A stretch of 64,000 bases of DNA, taken from the NCBI RefSeq assembly GCF_026914185.1, contig NC_070563.1, positions 3,121,001 through 3,185,000 on the forward strand. Reading direction: 5' to 3'. This stretch comes from Puccinia triticina. Its lineage: Eukaryota > Basidiomycota > Pucciniomycetes > Pucciniales > Pucciniaceae. The notes under the pieces were generated by a model that was not told where the DNA came from, ran no database searches, and saw only the letters and a program-made list of their open reading frames with translations. Below, one piece after another: positions 22,998 to 34,334 of this stretch (position 1 is the stretch's first letter; the number at the start of each line of letters is the position of its first letter). The position numbers and the translations under genes are program-made.

Positions 22998-24889
22998 ATG
23001 GAGCCTTCCCCACCCTTGCCCGCTGAAGCTGTACAAGAACCGAATCCGCCCTTAGGCTCTCAACCAGAACACTATCACCGCCCCGAGAATTTCATCGATC
23101 TCACAATCGACGAAGACCCACTGCCTGACACCAACACGGCCTCTGAGAATCGGAGTGGCGCTAATGGTCAAGACGGCGACGACGACGATATCATCATCAT
23201 CAGCGAGAGCCACCCACGCCGGCCTTCCAACCCTCGTCAAGCTCCTCGAAATAGCTCATCATCAACCCGTCCTTCATTCAACCAACCATCGTCGAATCGT
23301 CCAAGTACTACGAGTAATCCGATCGGAGCTTTCACCAATCTACCAGGTTCATCATCTTTTTCTACCAGTGGACCCGCTTGCTCAAAGTCACAGAAAAGAT
23401 CGAGAAAGTCTTGGGTTGACATGCAAAGCTGATTTTCTTCTATTTTCCTTCTTCAGGTCCCATGGCTGCATTAACCGCTAATATCTACGCTGGCCACTTC
23501 TCACGTCATGCCAGGGGCGATCCACCCCCTCAACAGGGCTCATCCAACCTCACCGTTAGAGAAACGCGTCCACCTCAAACAAGACGACCGAACCCAACTG
23601 GACTCCAATTCGGTGGAGGCGGACGCTTCTCGGGTGGCCAGTTCAGCGGGTTTTTAGCAGCTGGCCTCAATGGTCTAACTAGACTGAGAGGTCTCGCAAC
23701 AAGCCGTCCTTCCACCCCTTCTACCCGTCGTCAACCACCCACCGATAGTCTACATCATATGTTTTCAGGCTGGAGTTCTGATGAGGATTTTACCAGGACC
23801 GATGGTGCTCGGCTGATCAGTGCTCAGATTCACGGAGGCATGCTCCCTGTCGTGGGTCGTCAGATCTTTGCCGCCATCTACGATATCCCTCACGCTCAAG
23901 AACCCCCGCCTCCTCCTTACAAAGTCGAAGACTCTCATCCACTCAAGATCAAATCTGGCTTTTCCAAAGAGATCATCCCACTTGACCGCGAAGTACTCTC
24001 GGTAGAAAGCGACAACCATCCCAACGCCCAACCAGAGAAACAGGAACTCCGACCGATTTGTGCTGGCTGTAACGCAGAATTGCTGATGGGCCAAGATTCG
24101 TGTTCGAACAGCTCGCAAGATGGCCGGAGACCCTGGATCCTTGCTTGTGGACATGTTGTGGATTCTCGATGCTTGGAACAGGCCAGGACTCGTGCGTTGG
24201 AACATAAAGCCGAAAGCAACTGGTCCAAGAAAACTAGATCCGCAGAACGACTGTTGAATTCACATCATCCAACTCGACCGGGTAGACCATCAAAACTTAG
24301 TCTAGCCGCCGACAGCTCATCTAAACTACCCAACAGTATCAACAAGCGTAGAAAAATTTCCTCGACTCACTCAGCTCAAAAACTTCAGGGGCTCTGCACT
24401 TCACCTTCATCAACTTCAAACGTCCAAGCGGTCTCTGAGTTGGCCTTGAAGAGGAAAGAGAGAGCCGACGCAAGAGAAGCAAGGAAGTCGATCGATTTCA
24501 CCAAGCCTTCTCCGTCAAGCCACCGTTTATTAGACTCGCTTCACCCCGCGCATCCCATGGAGAACAGCGCGCCGACCAGCAACCCAACGACGACTAGTAG
24601 CAAGAACTGCAAAGGTAAAGGGAAGGCCCAGGATGAACTTGATGCTCTTCCAAGCGCCGGTTCACTTTCAATCAGCATTCCCCCAACCCCCTCACTCCTC
24701 GACCAATCAAGTACCATTGGCAATCCACCCACACCGACTGAATCCATCGCTCCGACCAAAAAATTGGCTGGCTCCTCGGCCCCTTCTGTTTCATGGATCA
24801 AGTGTCCCGTCAAGGGCTGTCGGGGCGCCAAGGGTGATTTGCTTGCTCCAGCTGGCTCTAAGAACGCTCCCTGGGAGATGTTTGTTTGA
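22998..24889 (+). CDS. SIM-containing RING-like protein, candidate SUMO-targeted ubiquitin ligase
   Basis: Likely nuclear. Starts at the first in-frame ATG (22998). The N-terminus has two SUMO-interacting-type motifs: FIDLTIDED (about residues 32-40) and DDDDIIIISES (about 61-71). After a Ser/Pro-rich stretch comes exon 2, starting at 23457 (TTCAG acceptor) and ending at the TGA at 24887-24889. It encodes a Gly-rich segment, CAGCNAEL, PWILACGHVVDSRC and, after a 230-residue Ser/Lys-rich insert, WIKCPVKGC near the C-terminus. This resembles a RING split by a long insert, with one usual Cys replaced (CGHVVDSRC instead of CGH-x-x-C-x2-C). SIMs plus RING suggest the Slx5/Rfp/RNF4 type of ligase. 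The exon 1 donor is not settled; phase allows GTTCAT at about 23347 or GTGGAC at about 23370. Length about 590-600 aa. Confidence 0.65.
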
Positions 24890-25931
24890 TTCCTCTTGTC
24901 CCCCTCCTCCCTTGAATTCCCCTCTCTTTCTTTGTTTTCCTTTGTATTTTGTGCCGCCGCTGGACATTAGTGCATCAAACCACATATATCATGAATTCGT
25001 CAAAACCAGTCACACATCATACTTCCTCATCATCCTGCCACATCCTACTTCCTCGTCAACTCTCTTTTGTCATAGAATGAAAAAAATGATCTTTCTGCCT
25101 GTGTAAATATTTTTGACTAGACTTTTTCTCGAAAAGCGGCTTGGCTTGAGGTATATCAAAACAATCACTACGTAGTCCATCAGATATTTAAATTTGTAGA
25201 TCAAACTTTTTTGAAATAAGCACAATTATTTATCCTCGAGTGGATTGTTCATTACCAGTGATAGATGTCAGTGGCTCAGCTGGAAGAGGCATAGCTATGG
25301 GCGAGATCTGGAATGGCAATGGTCACTGGACCTGGTTAGGTGCCAAGGTGGTACATAGGAGTGCAATTTGGACGAAGCTGTACAGCGCAAGGAGTCGGTT
25401 CTTCCGGGTGGAAAATATTTTCTTATCTGTGATGGCGATGATGGTGACGGACATATTTCACTCAAGGCTTGGGTGCATACTGGCTTGAGAGGTGTGAGAC
25501 CGACCATCCTGGATGTTTGTCCCGGTTGAAACGCCAAGCTGCCAGCTGGTGCGGTGCGCTCCCCCAGATTTCAAAAACTTTGGAGCCGAGCTCCTTTCTA
25601 CAGCCTCAGGAGGCGGCGAGGCCCCGCAGGATCTGTCTCACAGAGCCGCCCGCCACCTCAGGGGATGGACTGATTGGTCAAACACGCTGGTTCTCCTAAG
25701 AAGAACCTTGCCAACGAGCTACCGATCGAGGAGTAAAACGTCATCGAGCTGAAAAGGTCTCATTCTCGGCCGAGCCGCTTCAAAGTGAAGTAGCGGGTTC
25801 CACCGAGCCACCAGCGGCAGAGCTCAATCCTGCAACAGCATCACCAAGTCGAAGTTCGTCCTCCTCGCCGTCATCCTTTTCCAGACCTCTTCTCACATAT
25901 TCTGACGAAGAATCAAGATCATTCATTATTT
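24890..25931. other. Intergenic; possible gene remnant before the secreted-protein gene
   Basis: Contains the 3' region of the RING-like gene. At about 25745-25955 there is a Ser/Pro-rich plus-strand frame (SSSSSPSSFSRPLLTYSDEE) that overlaps the start of the next gene in another frame. It has no ATG or splice support and may be a remnant of an upstream gene. Confidence 0.3.
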
Positions 25932-27583
25932 ATGCAATTCACTCATTCCATACTTGCCTTCGCCTTAATTGGTGAACTTGTCGTCCTTCCTATCGGTGCA
26001 AGCTTATCCCGCAGCTTGATCAAGGCCACCGAACTTACGACACCGCCTCCCGCCAGCCCGGTGGACGAGCTTTTACCTGCCGCCAGCAAATCTGACCTCG
26101 CTGGACCCAAGCCTGAAGTGGCACCAGTATTTACGCCGCAAGCGACTACGCCCGCATGGCGGCCCCGGCAAGCCACTTCGACACCCCATGCGTCAGTAGG
26201 GACTACACCTACACGGACTCCCGCCACGCCGGGACCGTCTACGCCTGGACGGACCCTCGGCTCACCTGATGAAAGATACGTGCTTCCATATAAAATCACA
26301 AACAACGCATTTGCCCGAGACGTGGAAAAGATGGGGTTTTTCAAATCCGGGCGCCTGGCGAGTATATGGGATTCAGGTACATTTTGCCTATGGCTCAATA
26401 GCTTTCAGTCAACATTGCATCCTTTTACTTTTCTTTTTTTTACTTCATTTACCGTTTTTTAGCATCCTATGAATGGAGTACTGACATTGATGAATTTCCA
26501 TCACTACTTGAAACATACATTGTTATAACAAGATCTTAAAGCGGTTACATTATTTAAAAAACGTTACTCGGATTCTATGACGATCGATCAGCAAATTCGC
26601 CTAGTCCAAGAGGCTTTGGACTATCTCTTCAAGCAACGCAAAATATCGCCCAAAGCCTTGGAGGAATGGGTTAAAAAATTCATCGAAATTGGCACCAAAC
26701 ATGAGAGCATCATCTCTGATTTCCATTCTACCCTATTTTACGGTCTCCATACTCTGCGACTTAAATACGACCAAATTAAGAAGTTAAGAATCGTGATTCA
26801 TACGCATTTAAACAAAGCCATGAAATCCTTTCCGATGTCATTCCGACAATCTGCTGGCACTCAGTGGGAGAAAGGTATGTATGTGTTTCACATATGGGAA
26901 GACCTTGTCATTACTGATTTTAAATTCAAAACTGACAAATCTCCTTGATAAAATTATCCATCAAGCTCTTTTCTTCCCAGGCAATGGAAAACACAAAAGA
27001 GTTTGTAAGTCATAAAAGATACACTGAATCACAAGGTTTAAGGTTTCTGTTTTGAAGTATCTTACATGTGCTTTTGATTTTATTTTAAGATGCAGAATGG
27101 AACAAGATCCTGTCGGTAGGGCCTGCAACGGATCGACGTATGGAAAAGGCAATTTTAAACCCAGTTAAAGATCAAGAGGATGAGGGAATCAAAACCTTGA
27201 AATATCTCATTGAAAGTAGATTTTCAAGGGCCAAGATGGCAAAATACACTTCTCAGAATAGGATGACAGCACTAGCTCTCCTGCATAATTATTCAAAATC
27301 TGCCCATGTTGAAAGACAACAGTCTGCTGTTCAAATTGCGTGGTCTCTGGCAAGGGAGGATGAGGGAAAACCCTTATTTCACCATGAAAAGGTCTTTGTG
27401 TTCAACATATTAATGCATTACTTTGAAAAACATATATACTTAATACCAGAATACGATCATATTCAGCTGATAGGTAGATATGGTCATGGTGAATATCAAT
27501 ACCTGGCACATGAATTTCATCATAAAGGACATATCATTCTTGATCATAAAGGGAGATCTGTTGAACCTGTACCTTTGCTTTAA
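25932..27583 (+). CDS. Secreted protein, candidate effector, 434 aa (paralogue of the gene at 35794)
   Basis: Begins with a signal peptide (MQFTHSILAFALIGELVV..IGA, about residues 1-23) and then a Thr/Pro-rich, probably disordered region. Exons: 25932-26376, 26533-26874, 26981-27004, 27090-27583. Intron 1 (156 nt) uses acceptor AACAAG at 26532. That choice gives LKAVTLFKKRY in frame and aligns with the paralogue; an AG at 26462 leads to a stop. Exon 3 is a 24-nt micro-exon. The C-terminal region matches the paralogue in LVQEALDYL, LEEWVKKFIEI and STLFYGLH. No enzyme motif is seen and there are few Cys. Secretion and a fast-evolving N-terminus fit a rust effector candidate, but no host target can be inferred. 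All exons join in phase, so the gene appears intact. Confidence 0.7.
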
Positions 27584-28152
27584 ATAATTTCAACCCTTAT
27601 TTTAACAAATAAGTCTCAATCATACTTTCTATCTTTCCAAGAAGACTGAATATCTTCTATATAAATAACAGACAACATGAATAAAATTTCCCTTTGCAGC
27701 TTATTTCCACAAACAGAGGTGGCCAGGCCTCAAAAAAAAAGAGGATAAGTGAAAGAAGCTGTTGTCAAATCTCAGAATTATATGTCTGTCACATCTTGGG
27801 TGTGTAATGCAAAATAAGAGCTTGAAGATAAGACATCACTCAATTATAGCCTTTCCAGGTTCAAGGTCTGAAGCATGAAAATTTTGAACCTCACTGCCAG
27901 CTAGGGATGGCACTGGTTACCCATTGGCAGGTACCTATCCACCCTTACAAGTACCTGCTGGCCATACAGTTTTGCCACACTTGAAAAATTAAGATCAAGG
28001 GTTGATCCCCCAGTAAATTCACAAATTTGTTTTTAAAAAAATCAAGGGTTTTCCCAAGTTACAAAAGTGGAAAACAAATACCAAAAAAACCTCTCAACAA
28101 AAATACAAAAAAAGGCAACCTCATCTAATCTAAACATACAAAAAAAATCAAT
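27584..28152. other. Intergenic; one isolated TIR-like terminus
   Basis: At 27903 the stretch TAGGGATGGCACTGG followed by TACCC resembles the inverted right end of the element at 33175-33823 (GGGTACCC...GTGCCATCTC), so an end of the same element family lies here. The rest is A/T-rich DNA without genes. Confidence 0.4.
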
Positions 28153-28933
28153 CTAGAGATTGTTTATTTGAACCTGCTGCAGGTACCCACTATCTGTTGG
28201 CCACGCCAGGTACCCACCAGGTACCCACCAGGGTGTGCGGGTGCGGATGTCTGAGAATCCAGGAAAAAGCCAGCAGGTACCCGGGTAATTCAATCCACAC
28301 CCGCCCACCTCTTTGACCGGAAGGTCTGATCCCTTCCGGTTGCCAGAGTTTTACAGCCTTGGCAGCCAGAAAAACCCGTCTTGTTGCCAATAGCATACAA
28401 CCTCATCAACAAGGAGGGACTCCTTGCCGTTGCTGGGGCTTCATCTTGGCGACCAGAAGAAAACAACCTCCTGGTTGCACATATTATAAACCCTTGGCAA
28501 CCAGAAGGATATTATCCTGGTCACAAAGGTCATACAACCTCGGCAACCAAGATGAAATCCACCTGGTTGCAGACGTTAAACACCCTTGGCGCGCGACCAG
28601 AAGGCAACCTCCTGGTCACAGAGTTTACCTTGAGGATCATAAGGAAATCACCTGGTTGCCAAAGCTACCCCAGCCGCCAGAGGGAAACCTCCTGGTTGCC
28701 AAAGCTAACTAGGATTGGTTGATTCAACCACCACCCCCAGTGCCACACCTGGCGGGGGAGAATCTACTAATGAGTCTGTTTAATTGGTGGGTACCCGCAA
28801 ATACCTACACATGTACCGCTGGTACCTGCTCTGCTGGTGAGGGTGTGGGAGCAGGTGTCTCATTTAGGCCAAAAATGCCTACGTGTAGCCGGATACAAGG
28901 GGGTACCCGGGTTCAAATCAACAATCTCTAAAG
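28153..28933. mobile_element. TIR element with hairpin modules
   Basis: The left end CTAGAGATTGTTTATTTG with a following GGTACCCA block is matched in inverted order by GGTACCCGG, TTCAAATCAAC and AATCTCTAAAG on the right. Between the ends are repeated blocks of the form TTGGCAACCAGAAG paired with CCTGGTTGCC, which give several stem-loops. No protein is encoded. Same architecture as 283-1190 and 33175-33823. Confidence 0.65.
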
Positions 28934-29160
28934 TAATCTCATGCAAACTTCAACCTAGCCCTCCAGCATCAGCAGGTTGCCACAGGCTCAACCCTCAGCC
29001 TGTGTCAAGTGCACTGGTCAAAACAGGATGGATATGAAGGCCCCCAGCGCAAAAGCTGCAGACCTGTGGGCGGCCCCATCAGCCTGTAGGTAACAAAATG
29101 TGTCTGAGAGGATTGTGACTAGCAGAATGATAGTTTAAGATGCCAAGGATGGGCCAGGAG

Positions 29161-29498
29161 CAGCAATGGACCACTGCACTACACTAACGTTATTGGACAA
29201 TAACTGTTAGTGTAGCCATTTTATTGACTCCCAAATTCATGTTATTTGTTATCTCAGATACAAGTATCCATACTAACAATAACAGGAAGTAACAGCAATA
29301 ACAACAATAACAGGCATTTTATTGCTACTAACAGGATACAATAACAGTTATTGCTGTTATCCATCACTATTTCCTGGGCAAGTTCCTGTATTGTTAGCAA
29401 CACAAAAAACGAGATAACAGAAAATGTTGTTATTGTTAGCTGGTTTTGGCTAGAATACACTACACTAACAAATAACGTAAGTGTATTGGCCCACCGTT
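29161..29498. mobile_element. 338-bp MITE with 8-bp target duplication (hAT-like)
   Basis: The ends are CAGCAATGGACC and GGCCCACCGTT, with inner inverted blocks ACACTAACGTTATT and AATAACGTAAGTGT. GCCAGGAG occurs directly on both sides (29153-29160 and 29499-29506). The interior is a run of TAACAATAACAG-like units. An 8-bp duplication suggests the hAT superfamily, but the termini are only moderately alike. Confidence 0.65.
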
Positions 29499-29814
29499 GC
29501 CAGGAGTGACATGGTAAGACCTGTAAAAGTTTTCACTCAATCTGTATGACCCACAATGGCACCTGTGGCACTATAATTCTTTAGCTCTTAGCCAAAGGAG
29601 CACTGGAGCTGGCCGGGCTGGTGGAGCTGAGTACATAGGAACCTTGCCACAAAACCTGGGCAGCACAACCAATGATTTGCAGCGCAGCTGCAAACCCCCT
29701 TACAGCATGGTTGCTGGTTCAATTCCCACTACCCCCATGCACCATTTGGGGGTTAGGGGGTGGGTTTTAGGGGTTAGGGCTGTTTTTTTAAAAACACTTG
29801 GCAAGGTGTATAAT

Positions 29815-30380
29815 ATATTGTATTGGATACGTATTGGTATGTATTGGATACATATTGGATATGTATTGGTATGTATTGGATACATATTGGATACGTATTG
29901 GTATGCATTGGACATGTATTTGATACAATGATACCTTGTATTTCTATGTATTGGTATTTATCAGATACATTGGTATGTATTGGTACACATTGGATACAGG
30001 AATTGTGAAGCCCTGCACGCCTTGCGGGGTTCACTAGGTGTCACAAAACCTATCACATGACCCAACAGCCAGGGATTTAGTCTCAAGTCCTCCCCCTCCT
30101 TCCTAGCCTGGCAGAGACCTCCGGACCCCTTTGACATCTCTCTGCCGAGCTGTCATTGCAATAAAGCCCCTGAGGACGTTGGTTCTAGACGTCTCAGGCC
30201 TTTGAGCCTTGTTCCCCAGTGCCTCTCTGCCTTCAAACAGTGAAGGGTTTCCCAACCCTTACAGGAATACAATGTATTGCTATTTATTGGATACAACAAT
30301 ATAATGTATTGCTTTATATCAGATACAGAAATACATTGTATGGGTATGTATCAGATACACCAATACAATGTATCCCAGCT
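29815..30380. repeat. TATTGGATAC/TATTGGTATG tandem array (split by an insertion)
   Basis: Ten- to eleven-base units of TATTGGATACG and TATTGGTATG repeat from 29815 to 29998 and resume with variants at 30264-30380. The plus frame reads as a Tyr/Trp/Ile repeat, but this is the microsatellite translated, not a gene. Confidence 0.8.
30004..30263. mobile_element. Solo LTR, 260 bp, with 5-bp target duplication
   Basis: The segment begins TGTGAAGCCC and ends ACCCTTACA (TG...CA). GGAAT lies immediately on each side (29999-30003 and 30264-30268). It interrupts the tandem array, which continues on both sides. A 5-bp duplication and TG..CA ends are the marks of LTR retrotransposon integration followed by LTR-LTR recombination. 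Confidence 0.8.
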
Positions 30381-30489
30381 CCAGTGGAGCTGGCCCGGCC
30401 AGCTCTGCTGTCCTTTGGCTTTTAGCCAAAGAAAAAGGCATTATTTCCTTTGGCTAATAGCCAAAGGAAAAAAGTGACAAAACTCAACA

Positions 30490-31244
30490 ATGGGCCTACA
30501 CTTTAATCTATGATAGCTGGGCTGTTCTGTTATCATACAGGGCCGGGTGTACCACTGTATACTAGCAACTGTACTAGTATTGGCAACAAGGTAACCATTA
30601 CAATAAATGTATTTGAAGTGGTGTGTAATTTATCTTAATGTATTGCCGTTACACTGTAATGGTGTTGTAACACGGGAAATTTTGTTTTGTGTAACGGTGC
30701 GCTGATGTGCTACAGGTTTTTTCGAATTTATGTATCAAGGGGCCAATGCGCCACCGCTCCAATACATAATAGGCTGTAACGGCACATAGTAAAGGCTCAA
30801 TGTGCTACATTGAGCTTTGAAATGATGTATTGGCACATTTGATACATTGTATTGTTAGCGCATTGGTGCACTGATGTGCAACACTACTTTGCAATTATCA
30901 TGTAACAGACCCCAATTATGATACACTGTATATTCCCCTAAAATACATGTATCATAATGGTGACATTGTTGGTATTGGCCCTCACTGCAAATCACCTGTA
31001 TAGTATTATTATTTTTTCAAAATGTTTTGCCCATGGTTACTGCAATAACACACTGAACCAGGGGTAAACATAAACTCTAATTCTCAAAAACATTATGGCA
31101 CTGCCAAACATCCCCCACCAACCAAAATGGCTTCCCAGCCACAGAAAGAAACCTTATTGCATAGGCAAACCATTGCAACTCCCCATTCCTTGCTGTAAAG
31201 GCAGGGGCTTATTTAGGAACGCCAGGTAGCACTTGTTCTCTGTG
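30490..31244. other. Non-coding repeat DNA
   Basis: Starts with CAACAATGGGCCTAC, like the terminus of the 31245-32373 element, and contains degenerate GCACTGATGTGCTAC and GATACATTGTATTG units. No matching right end or gene is identified. Confidence 0.35.
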
Positions 31245-32373
31245 GCAACAATGGGCCTTGACTATACAGATATTGGTATAGTATAGTTATTGTATTTTTT
31301 TTTGTTCCAATAACAGTACTGTTATTTCCATTTTCCGCAATGAAATTTTAATACTATATCCAATTACATGAGGATTTTTTTTTTTTGAAAATAATATATC
31401 CAACTGAAGGAAGAAATAAAAAAATCTCAGTACTATACTGGCCAGATGTGGCCAGTACCACTACTCAGTAGGGATGAAAATCTATCTATTACTTGGGCTT
31501 GGGGATCAGAGTACCCAAAGCCTTTACGGCCTCAGCAAAGTCCCTGAGAGGGGAAAATCCTCAAAAAGCCACATAAGGCTTCTGAAGGATTTTGAAGTAG
31601 TTGAAGGGAACAGACAACCAAGTCTGCAGCCACAGAGAACAATCTATCAACAGAACAAGACCCACCTGGTGTTCCTAAATAAGCCCTTGCTATTACTGCA
31701 AGGACCAGGTAAGTGTCATGGTTTGCCGGTACAATCATCAGGAGCCTTCTGTTTACACCTGGTTAAGTGCGTTATTTAGGTAACCAGGGGCAAAAAAGTG
31801 ACTATACCTGTATTTTTTGTTTCAGAGAAAACCCACAGATTACTATACAGGCCACTTTCAGCAAGGGCCAATACTAGTACATTTATTAGTATAGGGTGGT
31901 ACAACCAGACCTATACAATAACAGAAAGGCCTGGTTATAGTAGAGTATAATATAGGCCCATTGTTGTCTGTGGCTGCAGATGTGTGTAGCTCCAGCCGTG
32001 GTTGTTTTCTCCTTTCAACTATGTCATGATACATCACCAGCCTTATATGGCTAATTTGTGAGGATTTTACCCTCTCAGGGGAATTTGCTGACGCTGGCAA
32101 GGCTATGGGTACTCTGATACCCAAGCCCAAGAAATAGATAGATTTTCATCCCTACTTAGTTTTGGTGGTGGCCACATCTGGCTAGTATTGAGATTTTTTT
32201 GTTTGTTTCTTCCTTCATTTGGATATAGTAATTTTCCAAAAAAAGTCCTCATGTAATTGGATATTGTCTTAAAAATCCATTACAGAAAATGGAAATGACA
32301 GTACTGTTATTGGACCAAACAAAATACAATAACGGTACTATACAACTATCTGTATAGTAAAGGCCCATTGTTG
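31245..32373. mobile_element. 1.13-kb long-arm inverted-repeat element
   Basis: Both ends are CAACAATGGGCC in inverted orientation, and the complementarity continues through most of the element (arms about 31245-31740 and 31860-32373). Shared inner blocks include GATGAAAATCTATCTATT/AATAGATAGATTTTCATC and GTGGCCAGTACC/CCACATCTGGC. The frames at 31474-31779 (plus) and 32130-31858 (minus) encode related peptides because they are the two arms. No transposase. No target duplication found. It could fold into a long hairpin and yield small RNAs if transcribed. Confidence 0.75.
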
Positions 32374-32650
32374 GTATGACTAAAACTGAGAGGCTTGCTC
32401 AATTGATTATGCATTTGTATCCTAGTCAATATTTTATGTTTAAGGGAATATGGGTGTAACCTGGTGTAACAAGAGATGAATGAGTGATACCTTGTTATGG
32501 TGAAATTTCATGTGTACAGTAATATTAAGGTATACTTTAATATTAATGTTACACATAGCTTAACTCTTATGAAAAAAGTACATTTATGTAACTATGTATA
32601 ACCATGGTTTCATGCAATGTAATTTTTTAACCAGAGTGAATTCTCAAACT

Positions 32651-32850
32651 TAAGGTGTTCAAAGTTGAAATCATAAAATTTTCATTGCATAAAATCATAA
32701 AATCATAAAACTTTCAAATGATGATTTTATATGTACCATTTTAGAAATGTTGCTCTAATTTGAGTGTTTGGGTGTACATATTTTTCTCACCTCAGAATTT
32801 TATGATTTTATGGTGTTCTGATTTTATGCAAGTCAACTTTGAACACCCTA
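32651..32850. mobile_element. 200-bp MITE, family with TAGGGTGTTCAAA-like ends
   Basis: The left end TAAGGTGTTCAAAGTTGA is matched by the inverted right end TCAACTTTGAACACCCTA. The interior has ATAAAATCATAAAA repeats. ACT on both sides (32648-32650 and 32851-32853) is a possible 3-bp target duplication. Confidence 0.65.
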
Positions 32851-33174
32851 ACTTGTATTCAATGATGTATATATGTAACATATAAAGATGTAAACTTTTG
32901 TTTTTCTTGCACTCCAGACACTCTCAAGCCTTGCCTCCGCCTGCAGGTGCACAATGTCAATGAAACTTTAGGCAGGTACCTGGCTGTCCAGTGCCTTCCC
33001 ACCGGGGTAGAGATAGACCTTGTTGACATTCACATATTCAGATTTCCAATTTGAGTGTAATTCTAGGCAGTTACCAGCAGTGAGCACTTTCCATGAGTAG
33101 CTGGGTGAAAGTGCCATCCATACCAGTCTCAACACACTGATGCAAACTCTGGAATCCACAATCAGATTGTACTA

Positions 33175-33823
33175 GAGATGGCCTCTCGCACCCGGGTACC
33201 CACGGCGGGTACCCGCCTGAAATTTCACAAATTCTCAACACCCGCACCCGCACCCGCACCCGCACCCGGCACCCGCCGGCGTGTGCTCGGCGGGTATACC
33301 AGGTACCTGCTGGCGGGTGCCGGGTGCAGGGGCAGGTACCCGCTCTGATATACTCACTGCCAGTGAGAAATCCCTCCCGGTCAGCAATACATACACTTGC
33401 TGACCGGGAGGGATTCCCACAGTCAGCAAGCTCATCGATGACTGGGAGGGAGTCCTCCCAGCCATCTAGTAGATTGATGACCGGGAAGGAATTCTCCCGG
33501 TCATCAATATACTCGCTGACCCGGGGATTCCTCCCGGAGTTCCGGGAGTGTAGTACCTCCTTGACCAGAGGGATCCCTCCGGTTGAGAGGTGTACACACC
33601 TCTGGGCGGAGGGATTGCTCCGCTTGAGGTGGTCTGTACACCTCCCACTTCTTCAAACGGAGAGATCCCTCTGATCCATCTAGCCCACCAAGATGGGCGG
33701 GTACCCGTTTTTTTCCTGCCCAAAAACTGAACACCCGCACCCGCCGGCGGGTGCTGAGCGGGTGTTCCGGGTACCTGCTGGCGGGTGCCGGGTACCTGTT
33801 TGCGGGTACCCAAGTGCCATCTC
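33175..33823. mobile_element. 649-bp TIR element with CCCTCCCGGTCA hairpin modules
   Basis: The termini GAGATGGC and GCCATCTC are followed inward by inverted GGGTACCC/CACCCGCACCCG blocks. The centre (33360-33680) is a series of hairpins such as CCCTCCCGGTCA paired with TGACCGGGAGGG. Reading frames here come from the repeats. The hairpin core is shared with the cluster at 45.84-46.3 kb. Confidence 0.7.
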
Positions 33824-34334
33824 AAGATTGTACAGGATGCAAAGCTGGTAAGATTTTTTTTAATTTTTCACACTCAATTTATTTTCACAATCTTAAAACA
33901 TCTTGTTTTTGAATGTATCTAGTCCTCTTTATTTGAGACACGTAGCTTCAAAAGAGGTTTTATTCTAGAATTATAGCTCTAGAGAATAGTAGATGTGTAG
34001 TTCTAGGATCATCTTCATTCAAGACTTGTAGTTCTTAGACTTGAACTTTTCATAGTTGCATTCAACTGTCACAAGTGTGTCATAAAGTAAATTAAAATTT
34101 CAGTTATCTCTTTCAAAATCTTAAAATTTAACAACCCACAATAGCCCCTAGGTACACATGACCTTGAAAAAGGTGGATGCATCTACCCTACAAGTCACCC
34201 ATCGGAAATCATATCAAACTAATGATTGAGTGGGCTCCTTCCAACATGCCTGGAATGCCTTGAAATTCATGAATTCAGGGACTAAGTTGGAAATAGGTAG
34301 TCGCACAATTGTCAGATGGCAAAGCTACAAAAAT

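Larger units (their letters stand above)
29573..30455. repeat. Inverted repeat enclosing a tandem array and a solo LTR
   Basis: The left arm (about 29575-29630, TTAGCCAAAGGAGCACTGG and GAGCTGGCCGGGC) is matched in inverted order at about 30370-30455 (CTCCAGTGGAGCTGGCCC..TTTGGCTTTTAGCCAAAG). The interior holds the TATTGGATACG array, itself split by a solo LTR. Probably a TIR element that grew by repeat expansion and was later hit by a retrotransposon. Confidence 0.5.

Noticed and set aside
26377..26462. Shorter intron 1 for the secreted-protein gene at 25932 using the TTTTTTAG acceptor
   Set aside because: The resulting exon reaches a stop after about 25 codons; the 156-nt intron restores the frame and the alignment with the paralogue.
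28905..28920. tRNA B-box-like GGTTCAAATC
   Set aside because: It is part of the inverted terminus of the 28153-28933 element, and its reverse complement is present at the other end.
29640..29760. Possible tRNA-derived SINE (GGTTCAATTCC B-box-like at about 29711)
   Set aside because: No convincing A box at the right distance and no tRNA-like fold or A-rich tail; the B-box match alone is weak.
29823..30008. Tyr/Trp/Ile-repeat frame
   Set aside because: It is a translation of the TATTGGATAC microsatellite, not a gene.
31245..32373. Target duplication around the 1.1-kb inverted repeat
   Set aside because: Flanks CTCTGTGG and GTATGACT show no direct repeat, so I do not claim a superfamily.
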